NCBI GenBank assembly: GCA_025618425.1
Contig: CM046844.1
Coordinates: 17,540,911 to 17,604,910, forward strand
Reading direction: 5' to 3'
DNA length: 64,000 nucleotides
DNA from: Heliocidaris tuberculata
Taxonomy: Eukaryota; Echinodermata; Echinoidea; Camarodonta; Echinometridae
Positions 13,235 through 23,604 of the stretch are shown piece by piece; positions within the stretch are counted from its first letter, which is position 1; each line of letters starts with the position of its first letter. The position numbers and the translations under genes were made by a program. The notes beneath the pieces were generated by a model. The model made no database searches. It had not been told where the DNA came from and saw only the letters and a program-made list of their open reading frames with translations.

Positions 13235-14735
13235 ACACCATGTGTTTTTCGGGTCATGTTACGTTGTGGTGTTGCTAAAGGATAGAGGAGGACTGCATGC
13301 CGGTCATATGTCAATTGGCGTTCACAATATTCCCCGCCCAGTTATACGGTTCTCGTACGATACAACATTCACACAAACAGGGGATCCTGATTGTCTAGTT
13401 TTCGTTTGAAAAGATGCTAGAACATCCGTTTCCTTGTATGATGTTTCGTGGTAGGACGTTTTGTTACACGATGTTCAGACTACAAAAACTTATTTTATGG
13501 TTTGTGTACAGCTACACAATGAATTTGCGAGTCTGAACAGGGGGGTAAACAGGTTGTTGAAAATTTCCTTCAGGATAGCATTGGGAAGTCTCCCGTTTTA
13601 TGATAGAATCAGATGATGCATTCTATGCACGTGCACACACTATCTGTTAGTATTGGCTTGAAGAGAATGTGTCTTGACAGATGTGTTTAGTTGATAAAAG
13701 GATGTGCCCAAATTGGTTGTTGTTGTTTGCCAAGTTTTTACATTAGTATTTCAGTGGAGCATAATGATTAAGACGTGATAAAACTCATTTGTGTTGTGGA
13801 ACCCATGAAATTTTTTAAAGCTATGTAATGTAGGTACTCAGTCAGGTTGCAATATTTATTTTCTTTGACAGATCAAGTACTCTGCCTATTAGGGCCAGTG
13901 GTGTATGATGGCTTTATCCAGGCCTTGACCATCAAAGCAAATCTTGAGTGTCAAGTTTGGAATTGTATTTCAAGAGAACCTGGATTAAGGTCATTCTGGC
14001 TTGTTTATCAACAAAATGTACATGTATGGGCTGTGAGAAACAGCGAAAAGTAAAACAAAGTTGACAGAAACATGCTGGAACTCACTTTCTCCTAAAAGCA
14101 CCACATATTATGTGCATGTACATGTACATGTCTAGACCATTATAATTTCAAAAACTAGGCTAGCTTTATTTCAGCGTATTCCTTTTCTTACTACTTGGCC
14201 ATCATACAATTTCTACCAAGTTCATTCAGTAACTGAAGGTTCCTTGTAAGTCTGGTTAGATTCTGTGAGAATATTGTTTCAGGTCAATAACAGAAAATTG
14301 TTGAGACTACTTTTATTGATGTAACTTAATATTTTGTTTCACAACACATAGTTGTGGGTAATTGACCTGATCATATATGAACATGTAATGTCAGCATGCT
14401 GGCTTGGGTTTATCTCCTTATAATCCCTTACTCATCCTGAATACACTTGACACATTGCTGTTATTTCTAGTCTACAGGCACAAACATTCCTTTGTAAATC
14501 AACTCGACAATAGCAAGTTTATTCATATCCTGCCAAAGTCTAAATTTATTTGTGTCATAAATAAAACCTGGCTGGCAGATCATTGAACAATTGTGTCCTG
14601 CCTTGTTGAGATCTATTCCACTGCCATGCTGGAAATGTCTAAGAAATATTACAGAGATGAAATGATAGAAATCAATGCTATAGAGGAAAGCTGCTCAATC
14701 GTAGCAAGAGGGCTAATTACTGTACATGTGTTTAG
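13235..14735. other. Non-coding DNA
   Basis: No exon or ordered repeat recognised; TACATGTACATG motif near 14117. Confidence 0.45.
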
Positions 14736-14739
14736 GTAC

Positions 14740-15143
14740 AAGCCAAAATAGGCAAAATGGAGTTCTGGTCATGCACTTACAATGTAAAAGAAACTGGCTC
14801 AAAGCAATTGGGAAAGGTTGATCATATCTCCACAAGGACTGGTGTAGATTGCCAGGTTTTGGAATCATCAAAATGATAAGAAATTGACTCAATCCCTCTT
14901 TTAGACACATGCACTGCACACAGTAAAGGGTACAGTATATGGCACTGCACACACATGTGGCCTGACTGTTCAGCCCAAACATATTTCAGCTATTTCTGGT
15001 CATATTTTGAATATGAGGGCATTTGGAGAGCAATCTTTTTCAGGAGACATTTTTAATGTGATTCTTTATCCAACAGATAAAAAAGGAAGGGGGAAGCTCA
15101 TAAATCATTTTTCACCCTTCCCAGAACCCAACCTTCCCTTTAA
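14740..15143 (-). mobile_element. Family D MITE, copy 3
   Basis: Reverse copy with GGAGTTCTGGTCATGC, GGAAAGGTTGATCAT, GGTTTTGGAATCATC and CCAGAACCCAACCTTCCC, ending at the TTAA 15140-15143 that it shares with the next element. Confidence 0.75.
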
Positions 15144-15710
15144 AAGAGAATGAAACCCTGGGGAAAATCAATTTTAAAGAAAAAAAGAGGATAGAAAGAA
15201 GCAATTTTTAAAAAACGTTCCATCAAAATCGGTTATGAAATGAGAAAGTTATGAAAGTTTGAAAAGTCTCAATTTAGTTGCTATGGCATTGTTGCTTCAA
15301 AATGGCAGGTTTAGTAGTACAACTCTCCATATATATGTTTTGTACACAAAATTTCATATTTTCTCCATTATCTCTAAAGATGCTGCTTGTCTTTTTGTGA
15401 ACTCAACATATGTTGTGTCAAATACATTTCCCCATGATATATCTTGAGCTAAGAAGGAGACAAGCTGCACCTTGAGAGATAACGGGGAAAATATGAAATT
15501 TTGTGTACAAAACATATGGAGAGTTGTACTACTAAACCTGTCACTTTGAAGCAACATTGCCAATATGAGGATCGCCATAGAAGGTAAATTGAGACTTTTC
15601 AACTTTCATAATTTCGTAACCGATTTTGATGGAACTTTTTAAAAATTGCTTCTCTCTATCCTCTCTTTACATTGAAATTGATTTTTCCCCAGGGTTTCAT
15701 TCTCCTTTAA
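15140..15710. mobile_element. 571-bp TTAA-flanked foldback MITE (G)
   Basis: TTAA at both ends (15140-15143, 15707-15710). The arms are long: AGAATGAAACCCTGGGGAAA faces TTTTTCCCCAGGGTTTCATT, and the inner part (TCAATTTAG, GTTGCTTCAAAATG, AGTAGTACAACTCTCCATAT) recurs inverted. Frames inside are mirror shadows. Confidence 0.88.
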
Positions 15711-15719
15711 TGTGAAGGC

Positions 15720-16655
15720 TCATGTTGTCACTGACCAGAGTTAGTTTGTGCCTGCAAGAAATTTATTTCACAACCAAACTGCTCAGGTTTAACACCCTCA
15801 CCAAACCTTGATGTGGTGTGAAAATCATCACTTACAAGACACCATAACTTATGAATGGGACTGCTTGCTAAGGGCAGACTCCCTATTGGGAGAAGATAGT
15901 GGAAAGCAGTGGTTTGCGGTCAGCAATGAAAGATAAGGAGCAAGGGAAAACAAAAGCTGATGGATGAAAATGTTGAATTATGGTCAGCGACTTGGATAGT
16001 TTAGCATGAAGCATTCCTTTAAAGAATTTAGTTCCTTAGAGTACTGTTGGGGTTTATCGTCTGCACCAAACTTTGATGTGTATCTTGATTTGGTGTGAAG
16101 ATCATCACGTACAAGACACCATAATGTATGAATGGGACTGTTGGCAAAGGGAAGAACTCTCTCTTGAGATGAGATAGTGGAAGTCTGTAATTTGTGGTCA
16201 ACCATGAAGGATAGAAAGGGTTTGCACTTGCAAACAAAATTTCCCAAGATAATTTGTCACAGTTAATTTTTTTGTCTGTGCCAAACCATGAATGATGCAT
16301 ACATGTACCTTTAGTATGAAGATCAGGGTGAAGATTATCAAATACACATAATCAAATAGAAACATTATAAAATATTAATGGGTCTAATGGTGTCAGTGAA
16401 ATTGGGGGGGGGGGGGGGGAGGGGAAGAGTTGGTGCTTTGTGGTCAGTCATGAAGGATAGAGAGCTAGAAATAAGATGGAATATCAACATGAGAGACCAT
16501 ATTAGCATCCATGAATAATGGAAAGCACTTTGCCAGAGGCCTAGTTGTGATCAATTTCCTATTAAAAAAAAAGAAGTGCTGGAGTAGTACTAAAAGGAAA
16601 ATTTTGACATTATACTCACTAACTCTAAGCATTTGGGGGTAGGTAATGTAGTAAT
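15720..16655. other. Non-coding DNA with imperfect direct repeat
   Basis: Blocks near 15790-15920 and 16050-16210 share GATGTGGTGTGAAAATCATCA-like and ACAAGACACCATAA sequence, a diverged tandem repeat. G-run at 16405-16420. No exon. Confidence 0.5.
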
Positions 16656-16658
16656 TTT

Positions 16659-17410
16659 TATGCCTCCACCCACTGAAGGTTGTCTGTCCGTCCGTCTGTC
16701 CATCCGTCCCACTTTCTCATTAACGCGATATTACATGAACCATTGGAGGTATGAAGTCAAACTTGGTACTAGTATGTATCACTATGGAAAGATAACCTAA
16801 TTAGATTCTGGGGTATGTAGGTCAAAGTTCAAAGGTCATAGAGGTCAATTTTTTAAATTGCAGGTTTTAACCTCATTAACGCAACATCTCAAGAACCATT
16901 TGAGGTACATGTATGAACTTCAAACTGGGTGCTAGTATGCGTCACTGTAGTAAGGCAAACTGATAAGATATTAGGGTAAGAAGGTCAGGGTTTGAAGGTC
17001 ACAGAGGTCATTTTACCATGAAATTTCAGGTTTTTAGCCTCCATTGTTAATATCTCTCGAACAGTTTTGAGACATTAACTTCAAACTTGGTAAGTATGCA
17101 TCACCATATTGAGACAAACTGAATAGATTTTTGTGTATGCAGGTCAAAGGTCGAAGGTCATAGAGGTCAATGTGCATGAGATTAAAGATTTGTTGTGTTA
17201 TCAACATCTCAAATATTTTGTATGGACATGACTAGGAGATACAATGTAAAGTGATTTGACTTTTGGTTTGTTAGGTCAAACGCAAATGTCAAAGAGTTCA
17301 ATTAACATGTAATTGTAGGCTTCTTATTCTGGTCATCACAATATTCCAAGAACAGTTCAAGTCATTAACATTTTAGGCGGAGGCATATAGGAGACACAGT
17401 CACATTCATC
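16659..17410. mobile_element. TATGCCTCCGCC element, copy 2
   Basis: TATGCCTCCACC to GGCGGAGGCATA, with the same shared tail to TCACATTCAT. Shorter than copy 1; four or so internal units with AACTTCAAACTTGG and AGGTCAAAG motifs. Confidence 0.85.
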
Positions 17411-17608
17411 TTGTTTTTCATGCACTTTAAAATTTGAGAATAAAGAAACTTAAATGATATGCAAGCGATGACCAGAGTATGTTTTGGACTATTTTTAAGG
17501 GTAACAACTGGTGGTAATCTATTACAAGAAATTGTCCATTGTTTGGATTATAATGTTCCTAGCAGGAAATCAAATATTTCCTGCCAGGATGCTACAAAAA
17601 CAACACCA

Positions 17609-17747
17609 GGGGAGCGTTTCATCAAGCGTTTTGTCAGTGATTTTTATCCGACAACTGTTATAAGCTACTGAAATCCTTGCATCTGATTGGCTGAGAGCAA
17701 ATTTGTCGGATAAAATATCTGACAAGTCCTTTCATGAAACACCCCCC
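17609..17747 (+). mobile_element. GGGCCC MITE, TTCATAAAACTTG type, copy 3
   Basis: GGGGAGCGTTTCATCAAGCG to CTTTCATGAAACACCCCCC around the family core TATAAGCTACTGAAATCC. Confidence 0.8.
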
Positions 17748-17754
17748 TGACTGG

Positions 17755-18240
17755 CAGCTACATGTAGGTTTTTGTACAATGTACATCATTTGTCTGAACG
17801 TCAGTATCATTCAAATTTGTTTGCTGACTTAAAAGGGGTTAAAGATAGATGCTGTTTTTGTTTAGAGCTAGTATTTCATGATGAAAAGACTTAATATTTT
17901 ACTCTAACTCAGTGTTGGTTTTCATGTTTTATTCTGACCAGTTTTCTTGGTTTTTTTTTTACAAAGTAAATATTTCCTTTGAATATGAAATTCTTAGCTT
18001 TCTCCTTCCATTTGTCAAATGTCACTGGTAGAACATGAAAATATGCTTGAAAATTTTTCATGCAGGCACTCTTAATAATTTCCTTAAAATTTCCATTACC
18101 ATTTTTACAAGCTCTTTGAAATGGATTATTTATTGCAAATTATCAGAAGAGTTCCAAGTATGTTACATGTGGGCTTGCAATGCAATATGTTGCTGATGTA
18201 GCTTTTAATGCTTTGCAGTGGTGAATAGGCATTTTATATA
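17755..18240. other. Non-coding DNA
   Basis: Nothing recognised. Confidence 0.45.
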
Positions 18241-18824
18241 TTAAAGGGCAATCCAACCTTTGTGATAATTTGATTTGTGTATAAAAGCAGAAAAATCAGA
18301 GAACCAAATTAGTTTAACATTCAACGAAATTGGACAAGCAGTAAGAAAGTTTTGACTTTTAAAGAGTTGGTATCACTATACATGGGAATTTCGAATTAGC
18401 TGTATTGGTACGGTTATATAGTGGTGGTCAACTTTGCTATTTGCTCCAACATACAAAACGACTAAAATGTCAACTTCTCAAAATGTACAACTCAGTAGGA
18501 TCTTCTTCTTTTTAGAGGACCTGTAACAATATGCTATCTACAATATATTTTTAGTACAGCCATGAAGGAAAGGGTGCTTAGGAGAAAATCCGAATTTTGT
18601 GATATTTTGGTGTACAACAAATGGGAGAGTTGACCATGAATACGTCACAATCGATTCACCAAATTGCAAATTTGAGATTCGCATAGATGTTGTGATCTTA
18701 TTTTGCAAACATTCATAACTTTCTTATTCCTTGTCTGATTTCTTTCAGACTTCCACCATCCTGTTTCTCTTATTTTTCTTCTTTCACACAAATCAGTTTT
18801 TATAAAGGTTGGATTGCCCTTTAA
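18241..18824. mobile_element. 584-bp TTAA-flanked foldback MITE (F)
   Basis: TTAAAGGGCAATCCAACCTT at the left and its complement at the right, with TTAA at 18241-18244 and 18821-18824. The arms stay similar inward (ACAAATCAGTTTTTATAAAGG facing CTTTGTGATAATTTGATTTG). Confidence 0.88.
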
Positions 18825-18825
18825 A

Positions 18826-19159
18826 GGTTGTTGTCTTTGAGTCTGGTCTTGCCTTCTTGAGTACAATTGGTACTAAGGACTGCATATGGTTTTACCATAG
18901 ACCTACTACGATTTCACCCTGGTACATTGACAGGGTGATCTTGTGGTGTCTTTGTTGACCCTGTCTGTACTACAAACCATCACTTTCTATTTTAGTTCCT
19001 TCCCAGTTTTCTGTGTCTATTTTTAGCATGTCAGCAGAAGTGTAGTTCTTACATCTAAACTGCCCAAGATATTTCACAAGTATATTCTTACACGTTCTGT
19101 ATGAATCTAAATCCAACATTTAATCTTCATTCTGTATTCCCCCCTTTTTTATTCTCCAG
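18826..19159 (+). other. Intron end upstream of MEPCE exon
   Basis: No repeat recognised; ends in the pyrimidine-rich acceptor CCCCCCTTTTTTATTCTCCAG (19139-19159). Confidence 0.6.
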
Positions 19160-19286
19160 GAGACGACATATCAGAACTACTATGAGATCTCCTTCAAACC
19201 CCAACAGTTCAAGGACTACCTGCTCTCTCAAGAAGTAGGCTTTGCCAGCTGTGAAATCATTGGTACTCCACTCAACAAATCAAAAG
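19160..19286 (+). CDS. MEPCE: MEPCE homologue, penultimate coding exon
   Basis: Internal exon of a 7SK snRNA methylphosphate capping enzyme (Bin3/MEPCE family), which puts a methyl group on the gamma phosphate of 7SK RNA in the nucleus. An acceptor (TTATTCTCCAG) precedes phase-0 coding sequence beginning ETTYQNYYEISFKP; 42 full codons and one base follow, then the donor GTTTGA at 19287. The residues match the C-terminal part of the family methyltransferase domain: in human MEPCE the equivalent stretch begins ETIYKNYYRIQLKPEQF and ends HNTSKG, here LNKSKG. The split Gly codon joins exactly to the next exon. The SAM-binding exons and the KWxHLNWGD region were not found upstream in this window, so they should lie before base 1, or have diverged. 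Family assignment is secure; orthology is inferred. Confidence 0.88.
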
Positions 19287-20602
19287 GTTTGAAGAATAGA
19301 GCCAGTTTAATCTCTTCTCTACCATTATTTAATTTCTTATATTTATACAGGGTAGCACATTTTCACCAATATTGGTGTCTCTGTTTTTTAAAAATTTGCA
19401 ACAGTTAGTTAGTTCATGAACAACTGTATCAATTTTCAGGATCTAAATTTCAGTTTTGATTTATTGTTATATTGTTATGGTTTGCTAAAACATCTGCCAT
19501 TGATAAAATCTTCAAGGTATGTACCTTTATGTTTTTAAAGAAAAAAAAAAGATCATCTAGAACATGTAGTAAAGTGTGCTCTTTTCGAGCTTGATTGCCA
19601 CTCACGGTATGGAAATGGTTAAAGCTTAAATAACTATAATCTCATTAAAAAAAGAACCTGTTGTAAACTACATGTATTATCACAAAAGACTTATTTATGC
19701 TGGTACATCATTGTATGTCCTACAGATAATTTTTGTTTTGATCAAAAGTATTCACCGTGAAATTGCATAATGACCCCTGTTACACCGGAATCCTAAGGAG
19801 TCTCGGGGTGCCCTGAGACTGGTCTCGGGTAGGTTTCAAATCCGGTGTAAACGCACAAAACCTGCCCGAGACCACTTCTGAGCAAACCAGTCTCGGACTA
19901 CCTAGCGATGTGGTCTGAGACTGGTTCGGGGGCGCCCCGAGACTCCTTAGGATCCGGTGTAAACGGGAACCTACCCGAGACTGGTTTGTGCGCTGCTAGC
20001 ACGTGCGCTAAACACAGTCCGCCCACGCCCACAACGTCCGCATAATCTCACTTGAAACCTGTCTCGGGTAGCTTTGCGTAAGTCGGTGTAAACGCACAAA
20101 AAGCAGTCTCGGGGCGCCCCGAGACTCCTTATGATTTCGGTGTAACGGGGATCCAAAAATTTGGGTCAGCTTTTTGGAAACCAGTTTCTGGGCGCCCCGA
20201 GACTAGTCTCGGGTAGGTATTTCAGTGTAACAGGGGTCTATGTCATACTATGTCTAAAATTATTCTGAGTGTTGACTCTGCTTTAGATGAGTGTTCTCAT
20301 GTTATGGATTTGTTTTGATGGGTAAAATGCAAATGAGATAACAGAAAACCACCTTGATTTAAAAACAACCACATCGAAGTGCACATATTGAACATCATGA
20401 CATTTTTTTCCCCCAACAGACCTGATGCCTTCATCTTTTCTTTAGAATTTTGTTGTCTTCTTTTATCAATTTTTTGTTGCTGATTTAATTTCCTTACAGT
20501 TTGGGAAATCCTGTTAAATCTTTGTTGGGTTTTGTAAGAATTTGAAGTTTTGTCAGAACTCAAGTTTATCTTTATCACTCCTCTTTTTCCGTTGTCCTAC
20601 AG
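19287..20602 (+). other. MEPCE last intron
   Basis: A 1316-bp intron between the two recognised MEPCE exons, with GT at 19287 and AG at 20601-20602. A 467-bp GC-rich TIR element occupies its middle (19772-20238). The rest is AT-rich with nothing else recognised. Confidence 0.85.
19772..20238. mobile_element. 467-bp GC-rich TIR element in the MEPCE intron
   Basis: GACCCCTGTTACAC and its complement GTGTAACAGGGGTC form the ends. The interior repeats GGTCTCGGG, GGTGTAAACG and the palindrome CTCGGGGCGCCCCGAGA several times in both orientations, so the element seems built from reiterated subunits. Its GC content contrasts with the AT-rich intron. Confidence 0.8.
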
Positions 20603-21168
20603 GCTTCAGACGACCCATGGTGATGTTCACCAAGCTACAAGCCAGCAGTCGTCCAGTCAGCAGAAGACCTTCCACTGAGAAACCACCGGCGACAGTGACC
20701 TCATCCATTGCTACAGCTACTCCTCAACCCTTGATGAAGCCAGCAAGCAGCGTTGCACCTTCTGCCAAGGAGACCTCTGGTGCTGAAAAGGAGGTGAGGT
20801 CCAGAGTAAAGAGGGAACCAAAAGAGGAAAGGATCAAGGAAGAGAAAGAGCAGGAGAAGGTGAAAGTTAAGGTAATGGATGCTGAAGAGACCCCAGCTTT
20901 AGCAGAAAAGAAAGAGGAGATGACGATAGAAAGTGAGGACCCAGTTGATGAAGATACGAAGGGTACTGATGACACAACAAGTGATGCAGTTGCTATGGAA
21001 ACCATGCAGATGGAACCAGAGGAGGAGATGAAGGATGCAGAGGAAAAAGGAGACATCAGCAACCAGGCATCATCATCGTCGTCATCAAAGAAAGTCGTTA
21101 CGGACACCAAGAAAATTGACAAGAAGGATCGTAGAAATGAAAAGAATTCAGGGGACACATCCTCCTAG
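20603..21168 (+). CDS. MEPCE: MEPCE homologue, terminal coding exon with charged tail
   Basis: Last exon, after the acceptor GTTGTCCTACAG at 20602. It completes the split Gly and continues FRRPMVMFTKLQAS, matching the human end FQRPVYLFHKARS, where the vertebrate protein stops. Here the frame stays open for about 165 more residues to TAG at 21166. The tail is low-complexity: first Ser/Thr/Pro/Ala-rich, then Lys/Glu-rich with two sumoylation-type motifs (VKRE and IKEE), then acidic (EDPVDEDT, MEPEEEMKDAEE), then a six-Ser run and a basic end (KKIDKKDRRNEK) that could serve as a nuclear localisation signal. An in-frame Met in the intron upstream (near 20542) is not part of the protein. The exon is certain; the function of the tail is unknown. 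Confidence 0.87.
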
Positions 21169-21575
21169 AAGTATCACGTCATGATTTTCACAGGACAAAC
21201 AATTGCTTTCTAAGAGAGGACATAGAAACTCTGAAAGTCAGTCATACAAAAAAATACATGCCCTACATACACTTGCACTTGTCTGTATTGTACTTTTAAA
21301 TCTACAATGAATATAGGAAACTGATTTTATTGTGAGGGAGTGGGGCACTTTTTATTTCCTATTTGGACACCAACTCTTTATAGCGAGTGAGGCAAAATAC
21401 TTTCTAGCTCAAATTGTCAAATTTTTACAAAAGTTCTATCGTTTGTCTTGCCTAATAAGTATGAAGAAATTTATCTTTGCTTCTCATATTTTCAAAGATC
21501 TCATTTGAACCCCCCCCCCCCCAACTTTGAGAAGTAGATCAAAGAGAGTCAAAGGTTCTGTATAAGCTACTTTAA

Positions 21576-21608
<33 letters not shown>

Positions 21609-22115
21609 GGGGAGTTTGAATTTGGAATTTTTCTTTCTGGGGGATATGTTGACAGGAGCAATTTACAAAATGTAATGCATTCAGTCTCATATCGACAGAT
21701 ATCATGAAAGATTTGTTCTCTCAGAGGTACATAAAGTATATATAGAAACAATCATTTTCTGGCTTGCTATGGTCACTTCTTTTCAGTGTGGATGTCAATT
21801 CTCATGATCCCAAATCAAAACAATGCCATTTGTCATTGATCTAAAATTGGCACTTGTGCTTCAAAACATTTGGAACAAATGCAAGTAAAAGGAATCACTT
21901 TTGTGTTATCTTTCCCCAGCTTCTTTTTCGTAGTTCAAAGATTGGAAAATAGAGGAAACGAATCTAACTAAAGGACGATATTGTCTTTCCCTTTGCAGAT
22001 AATTAGATCAAGACTTTAGTTTTAACGCTTGACGTCACGGCACATCCTTGAAGCCTTTCTGCTTGTGTTGATGAGACCATGCTAGTAGTCTGTGCATTCA
22101 GACTGTTAGAATAAA
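21169..22115 (+). other. MEPCE 3' UTR candidate with poly(A) signal
   Basis: Non-coding sequence after the MEPCE stop. It contains C10 and T27 runs near 21510-21610. The first AATAAA seen downstream is at 22110-22115, just before a SINE-like repeat. The extent of the UTR is inferred from that signal only. Confidence 0.45.
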
Positions 22116-22121
22116 AAATGG

Positions 22122-22346
22122 AGAGGTGTTGTGTTCTAATGGATAAGTCACAGGCTGTTGATCAAGTGGACCATGGTTTGAGTCCTAGCTGCGGCACTAA
22201 TGTCCTTAGCACTCCTACTCAGGAGAGAATGGGTACCTGTGAGGATTTCCGAAAACCAATGTGTTTCCCTTTGCCATTGCCCTGCATGCATGCACTTGAA
22301 CGGTGCAAGTTGTCATGTCGCAAAATTTGAATGCAAATCGCCAAGA
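22122..22346 (+). mobile_element. tRNA-derived SINE-like repeat
   Basis: GTGTTCTAATGGATAAG resembles a pol III A box and GGTTTGAGTCC (22176-22186) a B box, at tRNA-like spacing, followed by an unrelated body. The acceptor stem and cloverleaf are not intact, so it is not a tRNA gene. Confidence 0.55.
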
Positions 22347-23600
22347 CAGGGCTGCCAACCTTGAGTGAGAGTGAGACATTGCGAGGGAGCGAAGCGACTG
22401 AGGGGGGAAGGTGTGGAAGGAGGGTGTCCCCCCTTCCACGGTAGGGAGCTTTGACAATTTTACATTTTAAAGGTATCGTACAGTAGTGGGAAAGGTGGCG
22501 CTTTGGATATTTAACTACTTTGTCAGCTGGAATGGAAATTACTACATATACTTTTGTGAAATGATTAATTTCGAATGTAGGTGACATTTGTTTGAAGAAA
22601 AATGGTTTAGAAATGGCTAAAATATCCCAAAAAATAAACATCGAATTACAAGCGCGGTATCGCGTTGACAGTTCACACACGTGTACACAGTGTGTGCGAA
22701 CCGCTGTGCGCCGTTGAGCCGGGAGCGTCGGGGTGGGTGGTCCTTAGCGAGGGTATAAGGTAACCGTTGATATTCGATCATTTGAATTATTTTACTGAAA
22801 ATCACCGGAAATCATGAATAGAATACCGGATTATCTCACTCGTGTATCTTTTTATGCAAGCCGAACAATATGAGACTGTTTTTGAGCAGTTTCATGCCAA
22901 CTTTCATTTTGCTACCACTACTGTTTAATACCTTTAAATGGTGCAATCTGGTGCATACTTTAGTCATGATTTCAACACATACATAGCCGAAGCAGCATTA
23001 ATTTACTAAATTGAATTGAATAAGTAATAAATAGGTTACATTGTTATTAATGCTACATGTAGTTCACTGACATTGAAAAATTACAAAGTTCCAGATTTGT
23101 AACTGCATGATTTTGAATAAGAATTTCAAGAGTTGAACTTAAATGAAAGATCCTGCTGTCCGGCCGTAGAGGGATGTGCTGGCTATTACGTTGCTGTACG
23201 ATCAACAGCAAACTCTGCTGAGCCACGCGGTGTGGCCAGGATGGGGCCCCGGATGGGGTGCCGCGCCAAAGCCATGTCAGTCTGGCCATAGCTACACTCA
23301 TCATAGTCATCACACGTACATGTATACATGCAGTATAAACCAAACGTAATCGAATAGCTCGTCTTTGCGCACTACCGAAAATGATTTTCATTGGTTAAGC
23401 TTTGCTTTGCGCCTGCGGGAAAATCCCGAAAGGGCTTGGGCATATCGAATATTTGGAATATCAGAGATTTTGGAGGGATTTTTTTTTGTTACTTTCTATT
23501 TTTGGGGTTCAGCGTGAGAATTTGTTTATCAGAGTGAGACAGTCAGAATTGGGTGAATTGCGTGAGTCTCACGCATTCAGCGTGAGAGTTGTCAGCCCTG
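22347..23600. mobile_element. hAT-like TIR element (1.25 kb) with nested MITE
   Basis: CAGGGCTGCCAAC at 22347 faces GTTGTCAGCCCTG ending 23600; CAGGG-type ends fit hAT elements. Flanks CCAAGA and CAAAGA could be a worn target duplication. No transposase frame. A family E MITE sits inside at 22467-22937. Confidence 0.55.
22467..22937. mobile_element. Family E TTAA MITE, diverged copy
   Basis: TTAAAGGTATCGTACAGTAG at the left faces CTACTGTTTAATACCTTTAA; TTAA at 22467 and 22934. The right half matches 29780-29935 (CCGGAAATCATGAATAGAAT, CAATATGAGACTGTTTTTGA). Confidence 0.8.
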
Positions 23601-23604
23601 CAAA

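Noticed and set aside
13173..13409. 78-codon frame
   Set aside because: Starts inside a GGGCCC MITE; no conserved features.
15259..15602. Two frames on opposite strands starting MKSLNL
   Set aside because: They are the two inverted arms of one foldback MITE, so they mirror each other.
20542..20602. Met start upstream of the MEPCE terminal exon
   Set aside because: Lies in the intron before a good acceptor; homology begins only after 20603.
20724..21158. 144-codon - strand frame over the MEPCE tail
   Set aside because: Ser/Phe-rich antisense shadow of the Lys/Glu-rich coding exon.
22122..22200. tRNA gene
   Set aside because: A and B box-like motifs are present, but no paired acceptor stem or anticodon arm; better explained as a SINE head.
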